Source of the DNA: Cryomorphaceae bacterium
GTDB taxonomy: Bacteria; Bacteroidota; Bacteroidia; Flavobacteriales; Schleiferiaceae
Direction: 5' to 3'
Assembly (NCBI GenBank): GCA_024639785.1
Contig: JAHEGI010000021.1
Span: 166,607 to 230,606 of the forward strand
Length of the DNA stretch: 64,000 nucleotides
The notes beneath the pieces are model-generated. The model searched no databases. It had not been told where the DNA came from and saw only the letters and a list, made by a program, of their open reading frames with translations. The translations under genes were made by a program, and so were the position numbers. This document shows positions 1 to 8,264 of this stretch, one piece after another (position 1 is the first letter of the stretch; each line of letters opens with the position of its first letter).

Positions 1-1
1 T

Positions 2-1588
2 CGGTTGTTCGCCGATGCGACATCTTCACCGATCCAATCGCTCATCGAAATCCCAACGGATCTTCATGGACGGTTTGTCTCCTTGCCGAAGTATGGCAAG
101 AATTATCTGATGTATTTGGATGACGTCTTGCGATACAATTTGCGCTATGCCTACTTCATATTTCCCACCAATCGAATTGAGGCGCATTCGTTTAAAATCT
201 CTCGAGATGCGGAATTAGACATGGACCATCATGACGTGTCCAAAACGATGCTCGACCGTGTGCGCCGCGGCTTGGAAGATCGTATGGGGGGCGACCCAGT
301 GCGTATGGCCTATGATCAAGACATGGATTCTGGGTTTTTAGAGTCCTTGGTAGAGCGGATCGGATTTGAGGATACCGACGCCCTAAATCCGGGTGGGCGC
401 TATCACAATAAACGTGATTTAATGCGCTTTCCCAATGTGGGTGGACCACACTTAGAGCATCCTCCGTTGCCTCCGTTGAATCATCCGGATTTAGATTTGG
501 AGCGATCCTTATTGCAGGTCATTCGTCAGAAGGATGTTTTGATATTTACTCCCTATCACACCTTCTCCTACATTATCCGTTTCTTGCGTGAGAGTGCTAT
601 GGATCCCTTAGTTGAGTCCATTTCCATCACCTTGTATCGCTTGGCATCCCAATCGCGCATCATTTCTGCCTTGATCAATGCGGCAAAAAATGGAAAGCGC
701 GTGCGCGTGGTAATCGAATTGCAAGCGCGTTTTGATGAGCAAAACAACATCCATTATTTGGAGAAGATGCGCAAGGAAGGGATTGAGGTCCAAACGGGAG
801 TAGAGGGACTCAAGGTGCATAGCAAGATCATTTCCGTCGAACGTCGAACAGGCCAAGGACGGGAGCTGTTCTCCGTGGTAGGAACAGGCAATTTCCATGA
901 AGGTACCGCCCGAGTTTACACGGATTATTTCCTCTTCACGGCAGATAAACGCATTACCAAGGAGGTTGCCAAAGTTTTTCAGTTTTTAGCAGAGCCTTAC
1001 CGCGTGCAGAAATACAAGCACCTGCTTGTTAGCCCGCATTTTACCCGGAAAGGCCTTGTCAAGTGCATCGATCAAGAGATTGCCCATGCCAAAGCAGGGC
1101 GTACTGCCGAGATTTGGATGAAGTTCAACAGTCTATCGAGCTATGATTTAGGTCAGAAGCTCTACGAGGCGAGTCAAGCGGGGGTGAAGATCAAGCTCAT
1201 TGTCCGTGGAGTGTGTTGTGTCAAGCCAGGTATCCCAGGACTCAGTGAGCATATCGAAGTCATTTCTGTCGTTGATCGATTCTTGGAGCACAACCGCGTG
1301 TATGCCTTCAGCAATGGAGGTAAGTGGAGCATGTATGTGGCCTCCTTTGACTTAATGACCCGAAATTTGGACCTCCGAGTCGAAGTAGGGGCACCCATTT
1401 ATAGCCCTTCCGTGCAAGCCGAAATTTTGGATCATATGGCATGTATGTGGAAAGACAATGTCAAAGCACGTATGCATGGGGAATCCTCCATGAATGCCTA
1501 CCGAAAAATCCCTGGACCACGCATTCGCAGTCAAGAGGAATTGTATCGCTATGCGCAGAATCAACTGAAAACGGGAGGTCACTCATGA
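2..1588 (+). CDS. ppk1: Polyphosphate kinase 1, C-terminal part (5' end outside window)
   Basis: PPK1 reversibly makes inorganic polyphosphate from ATP. The reading frame is open to the left edge, so the N-terminal part lies outside the window and 528 codons are visible. The segment covers part of the middle domain and both phospholipase D-like catalytic domains. The phosphorylated His is in the GTGNFHEGTARVYTD block (codon 896-898); the second catalytic His is in the FLEHNRVY block (codon 1289-1291). Its stop overlaps the next start (ATGA at 1585-1588), so kinase and polyphosphatase are probably co-translated. The family assignment is secure; the native start cannot be seen. Confidence 0.97.
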   Translation, partial: RLFADATSSPIQSLIEIPTDLHGRFVSLPKYGKNYLMYLDDVLRYNLRYAYFIFPTNRIEAHSFKISRDAELDMDHHDVSKTMLDRVRRGLEDRMGGDPVRMAYDQDMDSGFLESLVERIGFEDTDALNPGGRYHNKRDLMRFPNVGGPHLEHPPLPPLNHPDLDLERSLLQVIRQKDVLIFTPYHTFSYIIRFLRESAMDPLVESISITLYRLASQSRIISALINAAKNGKRVRVVIELQARFDEQNNIHYLEKMRKEGIEVQTGVEGLKVHSKIISVERRTGQGRELFSVVGTGNFHEGTARVYTDYFLFTADKRITKEVAKVFQFLAEPYRVQKYKHLLVSPHFTRKGLVKCIDQEIAHAKAGRTAEIWMKFNSLSSYDLGQKLYEASQAGVKIKLIVRGVCCVKPGIPGLSEHIEVISVVDRFLEHNRVYAFSNGGKWSMYVASFDLMTRNLDLRVEVGAPIYSPSVQAEILDHMACMWKDNVKARMHGESSMNAYRKIPGPRIRSQEELYRYAQNQLKTGGHS

Positions 1589-2490
1589 ATATCGTCAAGC
1601 TTGCCGCCATTGACATTGGGTCGAACTCGCTGCGCTTGTTGGTGAGTAATGTCATCCCAACGACGGAGTACACGCACTACAAGAAGGCCTCGATGACTCG
1701 TTTGCCCGTGCGATTAGGAGAAGACGTGTTCAAAACAGGTCGGATTTCAAAAGAGACGGGGGAGCGCCTGGTCGAATCGATGCGCGCCTTCGCGGCCATC
1801 ATGAAAGTAAATGGGGTAGTATCCTATCGCGCCTGTGCTACGAGCGCCATGCGGGAGGCCAAAAACGCCGCACGCTGGATTCGCAAGATTCGACGAGCTA
1901 CAGGCATCCACATTGAGGTCATTGATGGAGATGAGGAAGCCCAGTTGATTTATCATGCCAAATTATTTGACAAAATTCAACCGGAAGAATCCCACTTGCT
2001 CTTCATTGACGTCGGAGGAGGTTCCACAGAATTGACCTTTTTCTCCGATGGTGAAGCGGGGATGTCCCGCTCCTTTCCAATTGGAACCGTGCGTAGTTTG
2101 AATGCCGTTGATAGTCAGCGTGAATGGGCCACCATGCAAGCATGGGTGGAAGAACATGTGAGAAAGTTAGGGGCTTCCGTAGCGCTTGTTGGCTCCGGCG
2201 GAAACATCAATAAGGCCCATAAACTTTCGGGCAGACCCCTGAGCGAGCCTTTATCCCGTCAGTACTTGGATCGATTGAGTAATCAAATTTCCGCGTTAAG
2301 TACGGAGGAACGCGTCATGCAAATGGGGCTAAATCTAGATCGGGCAGACGTCATTGTTCCTGCACTTCAGATTTACCGACGCGCCATGAAATGGGCCGGG
2401 GCGACATGGATCTATGTGCCTAAAATTGGTGTCTCCGATGGAATGATTCGTGAACTCTATCACCGTGAATTTAAAGCTTTCCTTGAATGA
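1585..2490 (+). CDS. ppx: Ppx/GppA-family exopolyphosphatase
   Basis: This is a 301-residue protein of the Ppx/GppA phosphatase family (actin-like ATPase fold), which releases phosphate from polyphosphate or pppGpp. The N-terminal AAIDIGSNSLRLLV block and the LFIDVGGGSTEL block are the two phosphate-binding loops, and GSGGNINK follows. It has only the short catalytic core and no C-terminal HD-type extension. I chose the ATG at 1585 because it overlaps the ppk1 stop, has a GGGAGG ribosome-binding sequence just upstream (about 1573-1578) and begins at the conserved domain edge; an in-frame start further upstream would lie inside ppk1. Linkage to ppk1 favours exopolyphosphatase over guanosine pentaphosphatase; that choice is inference. 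Confidence 0.93.
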   Translation: MNIVKLAAIDIGSNSLRLLVSNVIPTTEYTHYKKASMTRLPVRLGEDVFKTGRISKETGERLVESMRAFAAIMKVNGVVSYRACATSAMREAKNAARWIRKIRRATGIHIEVIDGDEEAQLIYHAKLFDKIQPEESHLLFIDVGGGSTELTFFSDGEAGMSRSFPIGTVRSLNAVDSQREWATMQAWVEEHVRKLGASVALVGSGGNINKAHKLSGRPLSEPLSRQYLDRLSNQISALSTEERVMQMGLNLDRADVIVPALQIYRRAMKWAGATWIYVPKIGVSDGMIRELYHREFKAFLE

Positions 2491-3689
2491 GACCGGTCGT
2501 TGTTTATCTATTCCTTGGGCTGAGTATGGGCCTGTTGAGCACCCTGGCCTGCACCCGGTCAGGACAAAATACATTCGAGGTACATATTGCGGTGGAGACG
2601 ACGGAGCCTCTCCTCGAGGGCGATACGATGTTTATTACCGGGAACATACCCGAATTGGGCTCGTGGAACGGCCGAGGACTTCCAATGACCCGGGTGCAGC
2701 CCAATCGATGGGAGGCCCACTTTAGCCCTAAGGACTCTGCCTTTGCATACAAACTCACCCTTGGGGATTGGTCCCGTGAAGCGGAGTTAGTCGAAGGTCT
2801 AGCATATCGTGACTTAGGTGGTTGGCATGGATTGGACACGTTGCTGCATGCCAAAACATTCGGCCCAGCGCAGCGCCATAACGATGGCCAAGTGAGCGGC
2901 TATCTTCACGTTGTCGACGCGCCGGTGGATCCAGCAGGAATCATTCCTTCTCGGAAGTTGTGGTTCTGGACGCCTTATGATCTCAAAAATACCGAGCTCG
3001 CCGGACCGATGGACTTGCTCCTTATGTCCGATGGCCAAAACTGTATTGATCCAGCGACCAGCACCTTTGGGGTGGATTGGGCGGTGGATGAGGCCATTCT
3101 GTCCTTGATGGAAGCTGGCCGAATTCGACCCACTATGGTTGTTGCCTTAGCATGTGCCACCGAAGGCGGAAATCGTCGTCGTTTGGAATACGGCCCGGGT
3201 GAATTGGGCGAAGCCTTCACGGACTATTTGGTGCATACGGTATTGGCACAAGCCCTGGAAGACCCTAATCTGACGGAAGAAAGTCATATATACTTTGCCG
3301 GTTCGAGTATGGGGGGCGTCCTGGCCTTTCGCTTGTTGACGGAGTACCCTGGCGTGTTTGATGGAGCGCTTTCCTTTTCACCTGCTGTCTATGTAGAAAC
3401 CTCTACGGGGCTTGCGGTCGATGCGATTAGCCCATGGAAAGCCAAGGGGCGACCTGCGCCTTCAGGCACCTTGTACATGGACAATGGGGGCATTGGATTG
3501 GATGCGCAGCTGCAGCCCGGGATTGATCTCCTGATGGCGGAGCTTCGTTCCATGGGATTCATGGATCAAAAAAACACCTTCAAGTGGGTTTTGGATAAAA
3601 AAGCAGATCACAGCGAAGTGGCTTGGCGTCAACGCTTCCCGGAGGCCTTCGCCTGGCTTTCCAGCGGAGGTAACGATTCTGCAGAATAA
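2487..3689 (+). CDS. Lipoprotein esterase with N-terminal starch-binding-like domain
   Basis: This is a 400-residue lipoprotein: the signal peptide ends in a lipobox-like LSTLAC, so it is probably membrane anchored. Residues about 30-105 resemble a CBM20/starch-binding fold (TGNIPELGSWN, a later aromatic-rich strand). After a linker, residues about 140-390 look like an esterase D/enterochelin-esterase type alpha/beta hydrolase with the nucleophile elbow GSSMGG and a late DHSEVAW stretch that could supply the catalytic His. The start overlaps the ppx stop (ATGA), making a third gene in the polyphosphate operon. The substrate is unknown, and why a CBM-esterase is coupled to polyphosphate genes is unclear. 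Confidence 0.82.
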   Translation: MRPVVVYLFLGLSMGLLSTLACTRSGQNTFEVHIAVETTEPLLEGDTMFITGNIPELGSWNGRGLPMTRVQPNRWEAHFSPKDSAFAYKLTLGDWSREAELVEGLAYRDLGGWHGLDTLLHAKTFGPAQRHNDGQVSGYLHVVDAPVDPAGIIPSRKLWFWTPYDLKNTELAGPMDLLLMSDGQNCIDPATSTFGVDWAVDEAILSLMEAGRIRPTMVVALACATEGGNRRRLEYGPGELGEAFTDYLVHTVLAQALEDPNLTEESHIYFAGSSMGGVLAFRLLTEYPGVFDGALSFSPAVYVETSTGLAVDAISPWKAKGRPAPSGTLYMDNGGIGLDAQLQPGIDLLMAELRSMGFMDQKNTFKWVLDKKADHSEVAWRQRFPEAFAWLSSGGNDSAE

Positions 3690-3691
3690 AA

Positions 3692-3713
3692 AAAGCCCGC
3701 CGAAGCGGGCTTT
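3692..3713. terminator. Bidirectional intrinsic terminator between esterase and tpx
   Basis: A perfect 9-bp stem (AAAGCCCGC / GCGGGCTTT) with a CGAA loop is flanked by an A-run on the left and a T-run on the right. It can terminate both the rightward ppk1-ppx-esterase operon and the leftward ZIP-tpx unit. Confidence 0.85.
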
Positions 3714-3729
3714 GTTGGTCTGATTTCTC

Positions 3730-4227
3730 TTACAGAGCGGCCAAAACCGCCTCATAGTTAGGCTCTTGGCCCGTCTCAGAGACCTGCTCCGTGTGCGTGA
3801 TTTGGCCCGAAGCATCTACCACCACCACGGCGCGGCTAAATAAGCCCGCAAACTTGCTATCTGCAAAGGTTACACCGTATTCAGCCCCAAAGGAAGGAGC
3901 TTTGAATGCAGATAAGAAGGCCACATTTTCAAGGCCTTCTGCGGCACAAAAACGCGCTCCAGCAAAAGGGAGGTCCATGCTGATGTTCAACAATTGAACG
4001 CCATCCATCGCATTGAGCTTTTCACTGAAAGCACGAACGCTCTTTTGGCAAACGCCGGTGTCGATAGAGGGAAAAATATTCAAAACGACGTGCTTGCCAG
4101 AATAATTCGACAAAGAGGCATCGCTCAAATCTTGCGATGTCAAGGTAAAAGCTGGGGCCGCGGTTCCGATTGCAGGTAGGTTGCCTACAGTGGTGCATGG
4201 GCTGCCGCCAAGTGTGATATGTGCCAT
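3730..4227 (-). CDS. tpx: Thiol peroxidase (Tpx-type peroxiredoxin)
   Basis: This is a 165-residue atypical 2-Cys peroxiredoxin that reduces hydroperoxides with thioredoxin. The peroxidatic Cys60 lies in PSIDTGVCQKSV and the resolving Cys94 in ARFCAAEG, the spacing expected for Tpx. The length matches the family (about 165-168). I chose the ATG at 4227 because MAHITLGG is the canonical Tpx N-terminus; a longer frame upstream runs into the end of the ZIP gene. It lies 14 bases behind the ZIP permease and probably shares its transcript. Confidence 0.96.
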   Translation of the reverse strand: MAHITLGGSPCTTVGNLPAIGTAAPAFTLTSQDLSDASLSNYSGKHVVLNIFPSIDTGVCQKSVRAFSEKLNAMDGVQLLNISMDLPFAGARFCAAEGLENVAFLSAFKAPSFGAEYGVTFADSKFAGLFSRAVVVVDASGQITHTEQVSETGQEPNYEAVLAAL

Positions 4228-4241
4228 AGTGTTTGTGCGTT

Positions 4242-4952
4242 TTAATGAATGAATTGGGAAAGGCCAAATCCGGAGAGGAGACCAATAATAACGATGAGCC
4301 ACAGTCCGGTTGGTAGGCGGTGGTCTTTTTGAAGTTCAAAGAGGATTGTGCTCGAAACATGAAGAAAAATACCGACGACGAGCCCGCCAATAAATCCTTC
4401 CATGCCAGGTAAATCCAAGGGTAGGAGGATGCCAAAACCTGCTCCAAGCGGTGCGGCCAAACTCATGCCAACCAAAGCAAATAGAACCTGCCGCAATGGG
4501 ATGCCACATTGTCGTAACCAAAAGGCTAAGAGCGCAGCGATGGGCAGGTTGTGCACGCCCAGCGACAACGCAAAGGCCAATTGTTCCGTCTCCGGCAAGC
4601 GAAGCATGGGGACGCCCTCGACCACAGAGTGAATGAGCAAACCGATATAGGCAGGCCATGGGTTGGGGTCATGGTGGTGAATATGTCCATGTTCCAATCC
4701 TTTGGATCGGCTGTCCAAGGCGAATTGGAGAAAATAACCGAGGACGATCCACAAACCCCACGGCAAGCTTCGATCCGGTTCGACATGCGCCAATTCTGGA
4801 ATCCATAAGAAGACCGTCACGGCAAAAAGGAAGGCACCAGAAAATGCGTTGCTTTTAGCCAGCCAGGCACTAGGTATGGAGCGGAATCCCGCCATGCCTC
4901 CCAAAAAAATGGGGAGCATTAAAACGAAAATGGAAAGTAAAGACGTGGACAT
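4242..4952 (-). CDS. ZIP-family divalent metal permease
   Basis: This is a 236-residue polytopic membrane protein of the ZIP family, which brings zinc or other divalent metals into the cytoplasm. Seven or eight hydrophobic segments are visible. The family signatures are a His-rich loop (HGHIHHHD, about residue 88-95), HSVVEGVP in the fourth core helix and GVHNLPIA in the fifth; the second motif is less complete than the usual HEIPHE. It probably forms an operon with tpx. A -7 promoter element lies 4 bases before the ATG and overlaps the stop codon of the gene behind it. The metal cannot be told from sequence. Confidence 0.85.
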   Translation of the reverse strand: MSTSLLSIFVLMLPIFLGGMAGFRSIPSAWLAKSNAFSGAFLFAVTVFLWIPELAHVEPDRSLPWGLWIVLGYFLQFALDSRSKGLEHGHIHHHDPNPWPAYIGLLIHSVVEGVPMLRLPETEQLAFALSLGVHNLPIAALLAFWLRQCGIPLRQVLFALVGMSLAAPLGAGFGILLPLDLPGMEGFIGGLVVGIFLHVSSTILFELQKDHRLPTGLWLIVIIGLLSGFGLSQFIH

Positions 4953-4956
4953 GCGG

Positions 4957-4964
4957 CAAAGTTA
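4957..4964 (-). promoter_or_regulatory. -7 element (TAACTTTG) for the ZIP-tpx unit
   Basis: The reverse strand reads TAACTTTG, an exact match to the Bacteroidota -7 consensus TAnnTTTG, ending 4 bases before the ATG. Its TAA is also the stop codon of the upstream TauE-like gene. I see no -33 TTG at 19-21 bases. Confidence 0.6.
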
Positions 4965-5729
4965 GGTCATCGCTTTGTAGATGGACTGCAACGCGCCAAA
5001 AAGGATGACCGCGATCAGAACCCAACGCACGTAGGGTTGGGCTTTGGGAATTCGCACGATGTAGCGCCCGCCAATCCATGCGCCGAGGGTGGACCCTATG
5101 GCCAGAATTAACGCGGGTCGCCATGCTACCAAGCCGCTTTGGATGTAGAGAATCCCCGCTGGGACCGCCAAAACAAGGGCCATGAGGAGTTTGATCACAT
5201 TGGCATCCCGGAGGCTCCATCGATCTGCAAGGACGAGTACGGAGAGCATGAGAACCCCAATACCCATTTGTATGTAGCCGCCATAAAAACCGATAAAAAA
5301 GAAGAGCAGCGCGTTCTGCCAAGGCTTGAGCGTGCGTTCAATTTCCGAAGCGGAGCCCCAGGAAGCGGGCTTCCAAAAAAGGGTCACCAACATGGAGAGC
5401 ATGACAATGGCAATGGACCACTCCATTCCATCAGCCGAAATACGGCTGCCCAGCCATCCTCCGACTAAGGAACCGACTAAAGTGGGTAAAATGAGGCCCT
5501 TGCCCTTTTGCAAGAGATAGCGCTTACGAGCGCTTCGCCGAACACTGGCTATGCTTGTGAAGGTTTGCGTGATGACCCCAACGCGATTGCTTGCATTGGC
5601 AACGGCACCATCCAGACCGCCAAACATCAGGAGACTAACGGTAATGGCGGAACCATTTCCAGCCAAGGTATTTACGATGCCGGCGATTAAGCCGCCGAGA
5701 AAAAAAAGGAGGTCCATTTCCCACGTCAT
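4962..5729 (-). CDS. TauE/SafE-family membrane permease
   Basis: This is a 255-residue integral membrane protein of the TauE/SafE (UPF0721) family, proposed exporters of sulfite, sulfoacetate or related organosulfur anions. Seven to eight hydrophobic helices are visible, with the family's repeated small-residue helix starts (GGLIAGIVNTLAGNGS near the N-terminus and FFIGFYGGYIQMGIG in the middle). I chose the ATG at 5729 because a TATCTTTG element ends 6 bases upstream; a second ATG at 5717 is possible. It is divergent from the small lipoprotein gene at 5781. The transported compound is unknown. Confidence 0.85.
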   Translation of the reverse strand: MTWEMDLLFFLGGLIAGIVNTLAGNGSAITVSLLMFGGLDGAVANASNRVGVITQTFTSIASVRRSARKRYLLQKGKGLILPTLVGSLVGGWLGSRISADGMEWSIAIVMLSMLVTLFWKPASWGSASEIERTLKPWQNALLFFFIGFYGGYIQMGIGVLMLSVLVLADRWSLRDANVIKLLMALVLAVPAGILYIQSGLVAWRPALILAIGSTLGAWIGGRYIVRIPKAQPYVRWVLIAVILFGALQSIYKAMT

Positions 5730-5735
5730 GCCCCC

Positions 5736-5743
5736 CAAAGATA
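5736..5743 (-). promoter_or_regulatory. -7 element (TATCTTTG) for the TauE-like gene
   Basis: This is an exact TAnnTTTG match on the reverse strand, 6 bases before the ATG at 5729. It is back to back with the forward element at 5755-5762. Confidence 0.6.
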
Positions 5744-5754
5744 GGGGAGGGTTG

Positions 5755-5762
5755 TACCTTTG
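5755..5762 (+). promoter_or_regulatory. -7 element (TACCTTTG) for the small lipoprotein gene
   Basis: This is an exact TAnnTTTG match ending 18 bases before the ATG at 5781, so this unit should have a short leader. Confidence 0.6.
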
Positions 5763-5780
5763 ATTAGATTCTTTAAGACA

Positions 5781-6161
5781 ATGAAAAAATTCGCGATTTT
5801 CTCCATTTTGGCCGGTTCTTCCTTGTTCATGGCCTGCACTCAACCCAATGTGGTGAATGCTACGCCGGAGGAACATCATGAAATCCCTTATGAGATGGCC
5901 TCTCAGTTGGATACGGTGGAGCTAGGCGAAAGCCGAGTTTATGCGATCCATTATACGTGGGTTGGGGGCATGAAGGATACCAGCATCGTGTATTATCTGA
6001 GTTTGTATGCGGGTAAGGCTTCAGAATCGGATACCTTGTATGAATACTTGGCTGCGGGTGACACCGTCCAAGGTGATTATATTTTCAGTAGCGTGCCGGT
6101 CAGTTCGGGCACGGCAGCCTATAAAACGCATTTAGAACCCTATACCACACATGGCAAATAA
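5781..6161 (+). CDS. Small hypothetical lipoprotein
   Basis: This is a 126-residue protein. It starts with MKKFAIFSILAGSSLF and a lipobox ending in MAC, so it is predicted to be a lipid-anchored envelope protein; the mature part is acidic and rich in Tyr/Thr/Ser with no domain I recognise. The ATG at 5781 is preferred over an in-frame TTG 21 bases upstream because it begins the signal peptide exactly. It overlaps the methyltransferase gene by 11 bases, so the two are probably co-transcribed. Confidence 0.75.
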   Translation: MKKFAIFSILAGSSLFMACTQPNVVNATPEEHHEIPYEMASQLDTVELGESRVYAIHYTWVGGMKDTSIVYYLSLYAGKASESDTLYEYLAAGDTVQGDYIFSSVPVSSGTAAYKTHLEPYTTHGK

Positions 6162-7293
6162 TCATGCCCCCGATGAGGTTTTCATCGCCAAGACCCTGAT
6201 GGGCTTGGAAGACGTTCTTCGCGATGAACTTCTAAAACTCGGTGCGCGTGACTTGACCCCGATGACTCGGGCAGTGAAATTTAAAGGGGACCTCGGCTTT
6301 CTCTACAAGGCCAACTTGTGCCTTGGTACGGCGGCACGAATTCTGCGCCCCATTAAATATATCGAAGTGAACTCCCCCGATGATTTGCTGATGGGGGTGC
6401 AAAAAATACCATGGGAAAAGTGGTTTCACCCAGACAAGACGTTTGCCGTGTACGCCTCAGGGAGCCATCCAGCCTTTTCTCATACAGGCTATGCTGCCTT
6501 GGTCGTCAAGGATGGCATCGTCGACCGCTTTCGCATCAAAACGGGCAAAAGGCCTTCGGTGGATCGTGAAAATGCCATGGTTCGAATCGAGCTCCATCTG
6601 AATAAGCGCCACTGTACCGTCAGCCTAGATGCATCGGGAGATTCCCTACACAAACGGGGTTACCGTCAAGAAATGACCATGGCTCCTATGAGCGAAGTGT
6701 TGGCAAATGGACTCATTCGACTCACGGGATACCGCGGAGATCGCGCCTTGTATGATCCCATGTGTGGCTCCGGAACGTTGGCGATCGAAGCGGCCATCAT
6801 TGCGGATCGCCTCCCCGCAGGGATTTACCGAAAGAGTTTTGGCTTCATGCATTGGTTGGATTACGACAAGGAGTTACATGCACTCATAGAAGCGGCGGCG
6901 CTCAAGCGGATCTCCGAATCTCCGATGCCCATCTTTGCCTCAGATATTGATCGGCGTGCCATGGATGTTGCCGAGAATAATGCGGTGTCTGCTTTGGTCG
7001 ATGAGCGAATTACCTGGTCTGTGGAAGCATTTGAATCCACGCGGCCACCCGCAGAACGCGGTATCCTCGTGATTAACCCGCCCTATGGTCGTCGGCTAGA
7101 AACAGATGTTGAAGAAACGTTTAGCCGCATTGGCGCCCACCTGCGCGAACACTACACCGGCTGGACGGCCTGGGTGGTGGTGCCGAGTGCTGCGGCGAAC
7201 AAGGCCTTGCAAATGAAAGCCGCACAACGGATTCCATTTCAAAATGGTGATTTGGATTGCATGTGGCAACAGTTTGATATTTACGAATCATGA
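6151..7293 (+). CDS. rlmL: THUMP-domain RNA methyltransferase (RlmL/YpsC-like)
   Basis: This is a 380-residue class I SAM-dependent methyltransferase of the UPF0020 (TRM11/RlmL N-terminal half) family. By homology it makes N2-methylguanosine in 23S rRNA (position 2445 in E. coli numbering). An N-terminal THUMP-like RNA-binding region (residues about 1-160) precedes the methyltransferase domain, with the SAM-binding DPMCGSGTLAIEAA block near residue 205 and the catalytic NPPYGRR near residue 308. It lacks the second methyltransferase half of E. coli RlmKL, as in the short Firmicute/Bacteroidota form. The start overlaps the lipoprotein gene and the stop overlaps pfkA (ATGA). Confidence 0.9.
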   Translation: MANNHAPDEVFIAKTLMGLEDVLRDELLKLGARDLTPMTRAVKFKGDLGFLYKANLCLGTAARILRPIKYIEVNSPDDLLMGVQKIPWEKWFHPDKTFAVYASGSHPAFSHTGYAALVVKDGIVDRFRIKTGKRPSVDRENAMVRIELHLNKRHCTVSLDASGDSLHKRGYRQEMTMAPMSEVLANGLIRLTGYRGDRALYDPMCGSGTLAIEAAIIADRLPAGIYRKSFGFMHWLDYDKELHALIEAAALKRISESPMPIFASDIDRRAMDVAENNAVSALVDERITWSVEAFESTRPPAERGILVINPPYGRRLETDVEETFSRIGAHLREHYTGWTAWVVVPSAAANKALQMKAAQRIPFQNGDLDCMWQQFDIYES

Positions 7294-8258
7294 AACATAT
7301 AGGAGTACTAACCTCGGGAGGAGATTCTCCAGGAATGAATGCCTGCGTGCGTGCAGTGGTGCGCACGGCTACGTTGAATGGCATGGAAGTAACCGGATTT
7401 TACCGAGGCTATGAAGGTCTGATGGAGGATGACGGAGTAGCCCTGAGCCGATACGATGTGCGGAACATCATTCACCGGGGAGGAACCTTTCTACAGACGG
7501 CACGCAGCCAAGAGTTTCGTCAACCTGAAGGGCGGAGTAAAGCCGCTCAAAACCTTCAAAACCGTGGGATCGAGGGACTCGTGGTCATCGGGGGAGATGG
7601 CTCCTTTACCGGGGCAAAATTCCTATCTGAGGAACATGGTATTTCCGTGATGGGCTGCCCTGGAACCATTGATAATGATCTCTTCGGAACGGATTATACG
7701 ATTGGATATCAAACAGCCGTGGATACCGCCGTGGAGGCGGTGGATAAAATCCGCGATACGGCGGCCTCACACAACCGATTATTTTTTGTGGAAGTGATGG
7801 GCCGGGATGCTGGTTTTATTGCCTTGCGTACGGGGATCGCTGCCGGCGCTGAAGGAGTGCTTATTCCTGAAACCCCAACGGATATTCATCGGTTGGTGTC
7901 CTACTTGAAGACGGACTTCCAAAAGAAGCGCCGTAGTGGCATTATCATCGTTGCCGAAGGGGATGATGGAGGAGGTGCCTACGATGTGGCCCAAAAGGTT
8001 CAGGCTGAATTTCCAGACTGGGAAACGAAAGTGACGGTGCTGGGCCATACCCAACGCGGGGGCAAGCCAAATGCGTTTGACCGTATCCTGGCCAGCCGGA
8101 TGGGGCATGCGGCAGTGCTGGCCTTAATGGAAGGCCGCAGTCGCGAAATGGTTGGCGTCCAAGGGAATCAGATTGCCTATGTTTCCCTCGAGCAAGCCAT
8201 CAAGCACCATGCAACCATTTCGCCTTACTTGTTGGAATTGGTAGACGCCCTATCCTAA
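7290..8258 (+). CDS. pfkA: ATP-dependent 6-phosphofructokinase
   Basis: This is a 322-residue glycolytic enzyme converting fructose 6-phosphate to fructose 1,6-bisphosphate. The N-terminal GVLTSGGDSPGMN nucleotide loop, the GGDGS motif near residue 102 (the Gly form typical of ATP-dependent rather than pyrophosphate-dependent enzymes), the catalytic TIDND near 127 and the MGRDAGFIAL substrate block are all present. Length matches the bacterial PfkA class. The start overlaps the rlmL stop by ATGA, and priA begins 6 bases after its stop, so this looks like a four-gene operon. Confidence 0.97.
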   Translation: MKHIGVLTSGGDSPGMNACVRAVVRTATLNGMEVTGFYRGYEGLMEDDGVALSRYDVRNIIHRGGTFLQTARSQEFRQPEGRSKAAQNLQNRGIEGLVVIGGDGSFTGAKFLSEEHGISVMGCPGTIDNDLFGTDYTIGYQTAVDTAVEAVDKIRDTAASHNRLFFVEVMGRDAGFIALRTGIAAGAEGVLIPETPTDIHRLVSYLKTDFQKKRRSGIIIVAEGDDGGGAYDVAQKVQAEFPDWETKVTVLGHTQRGGKPNAFDRILASRMGHAAVLALMEGRSREMVGVQGNQIAYVSLEQAIKHHATISPYLLELVDALS

Positions 8259-8264
8259 TTCCGA

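Noticed and set aside
1441..1584. A longer exopolyphosphatase starting inside ppk1
   Set aside because: The extra residues are the out-of-frame reading of ppk1; the ATG at 1585 has a good ribosome-binding site and starts at the conserved domain.
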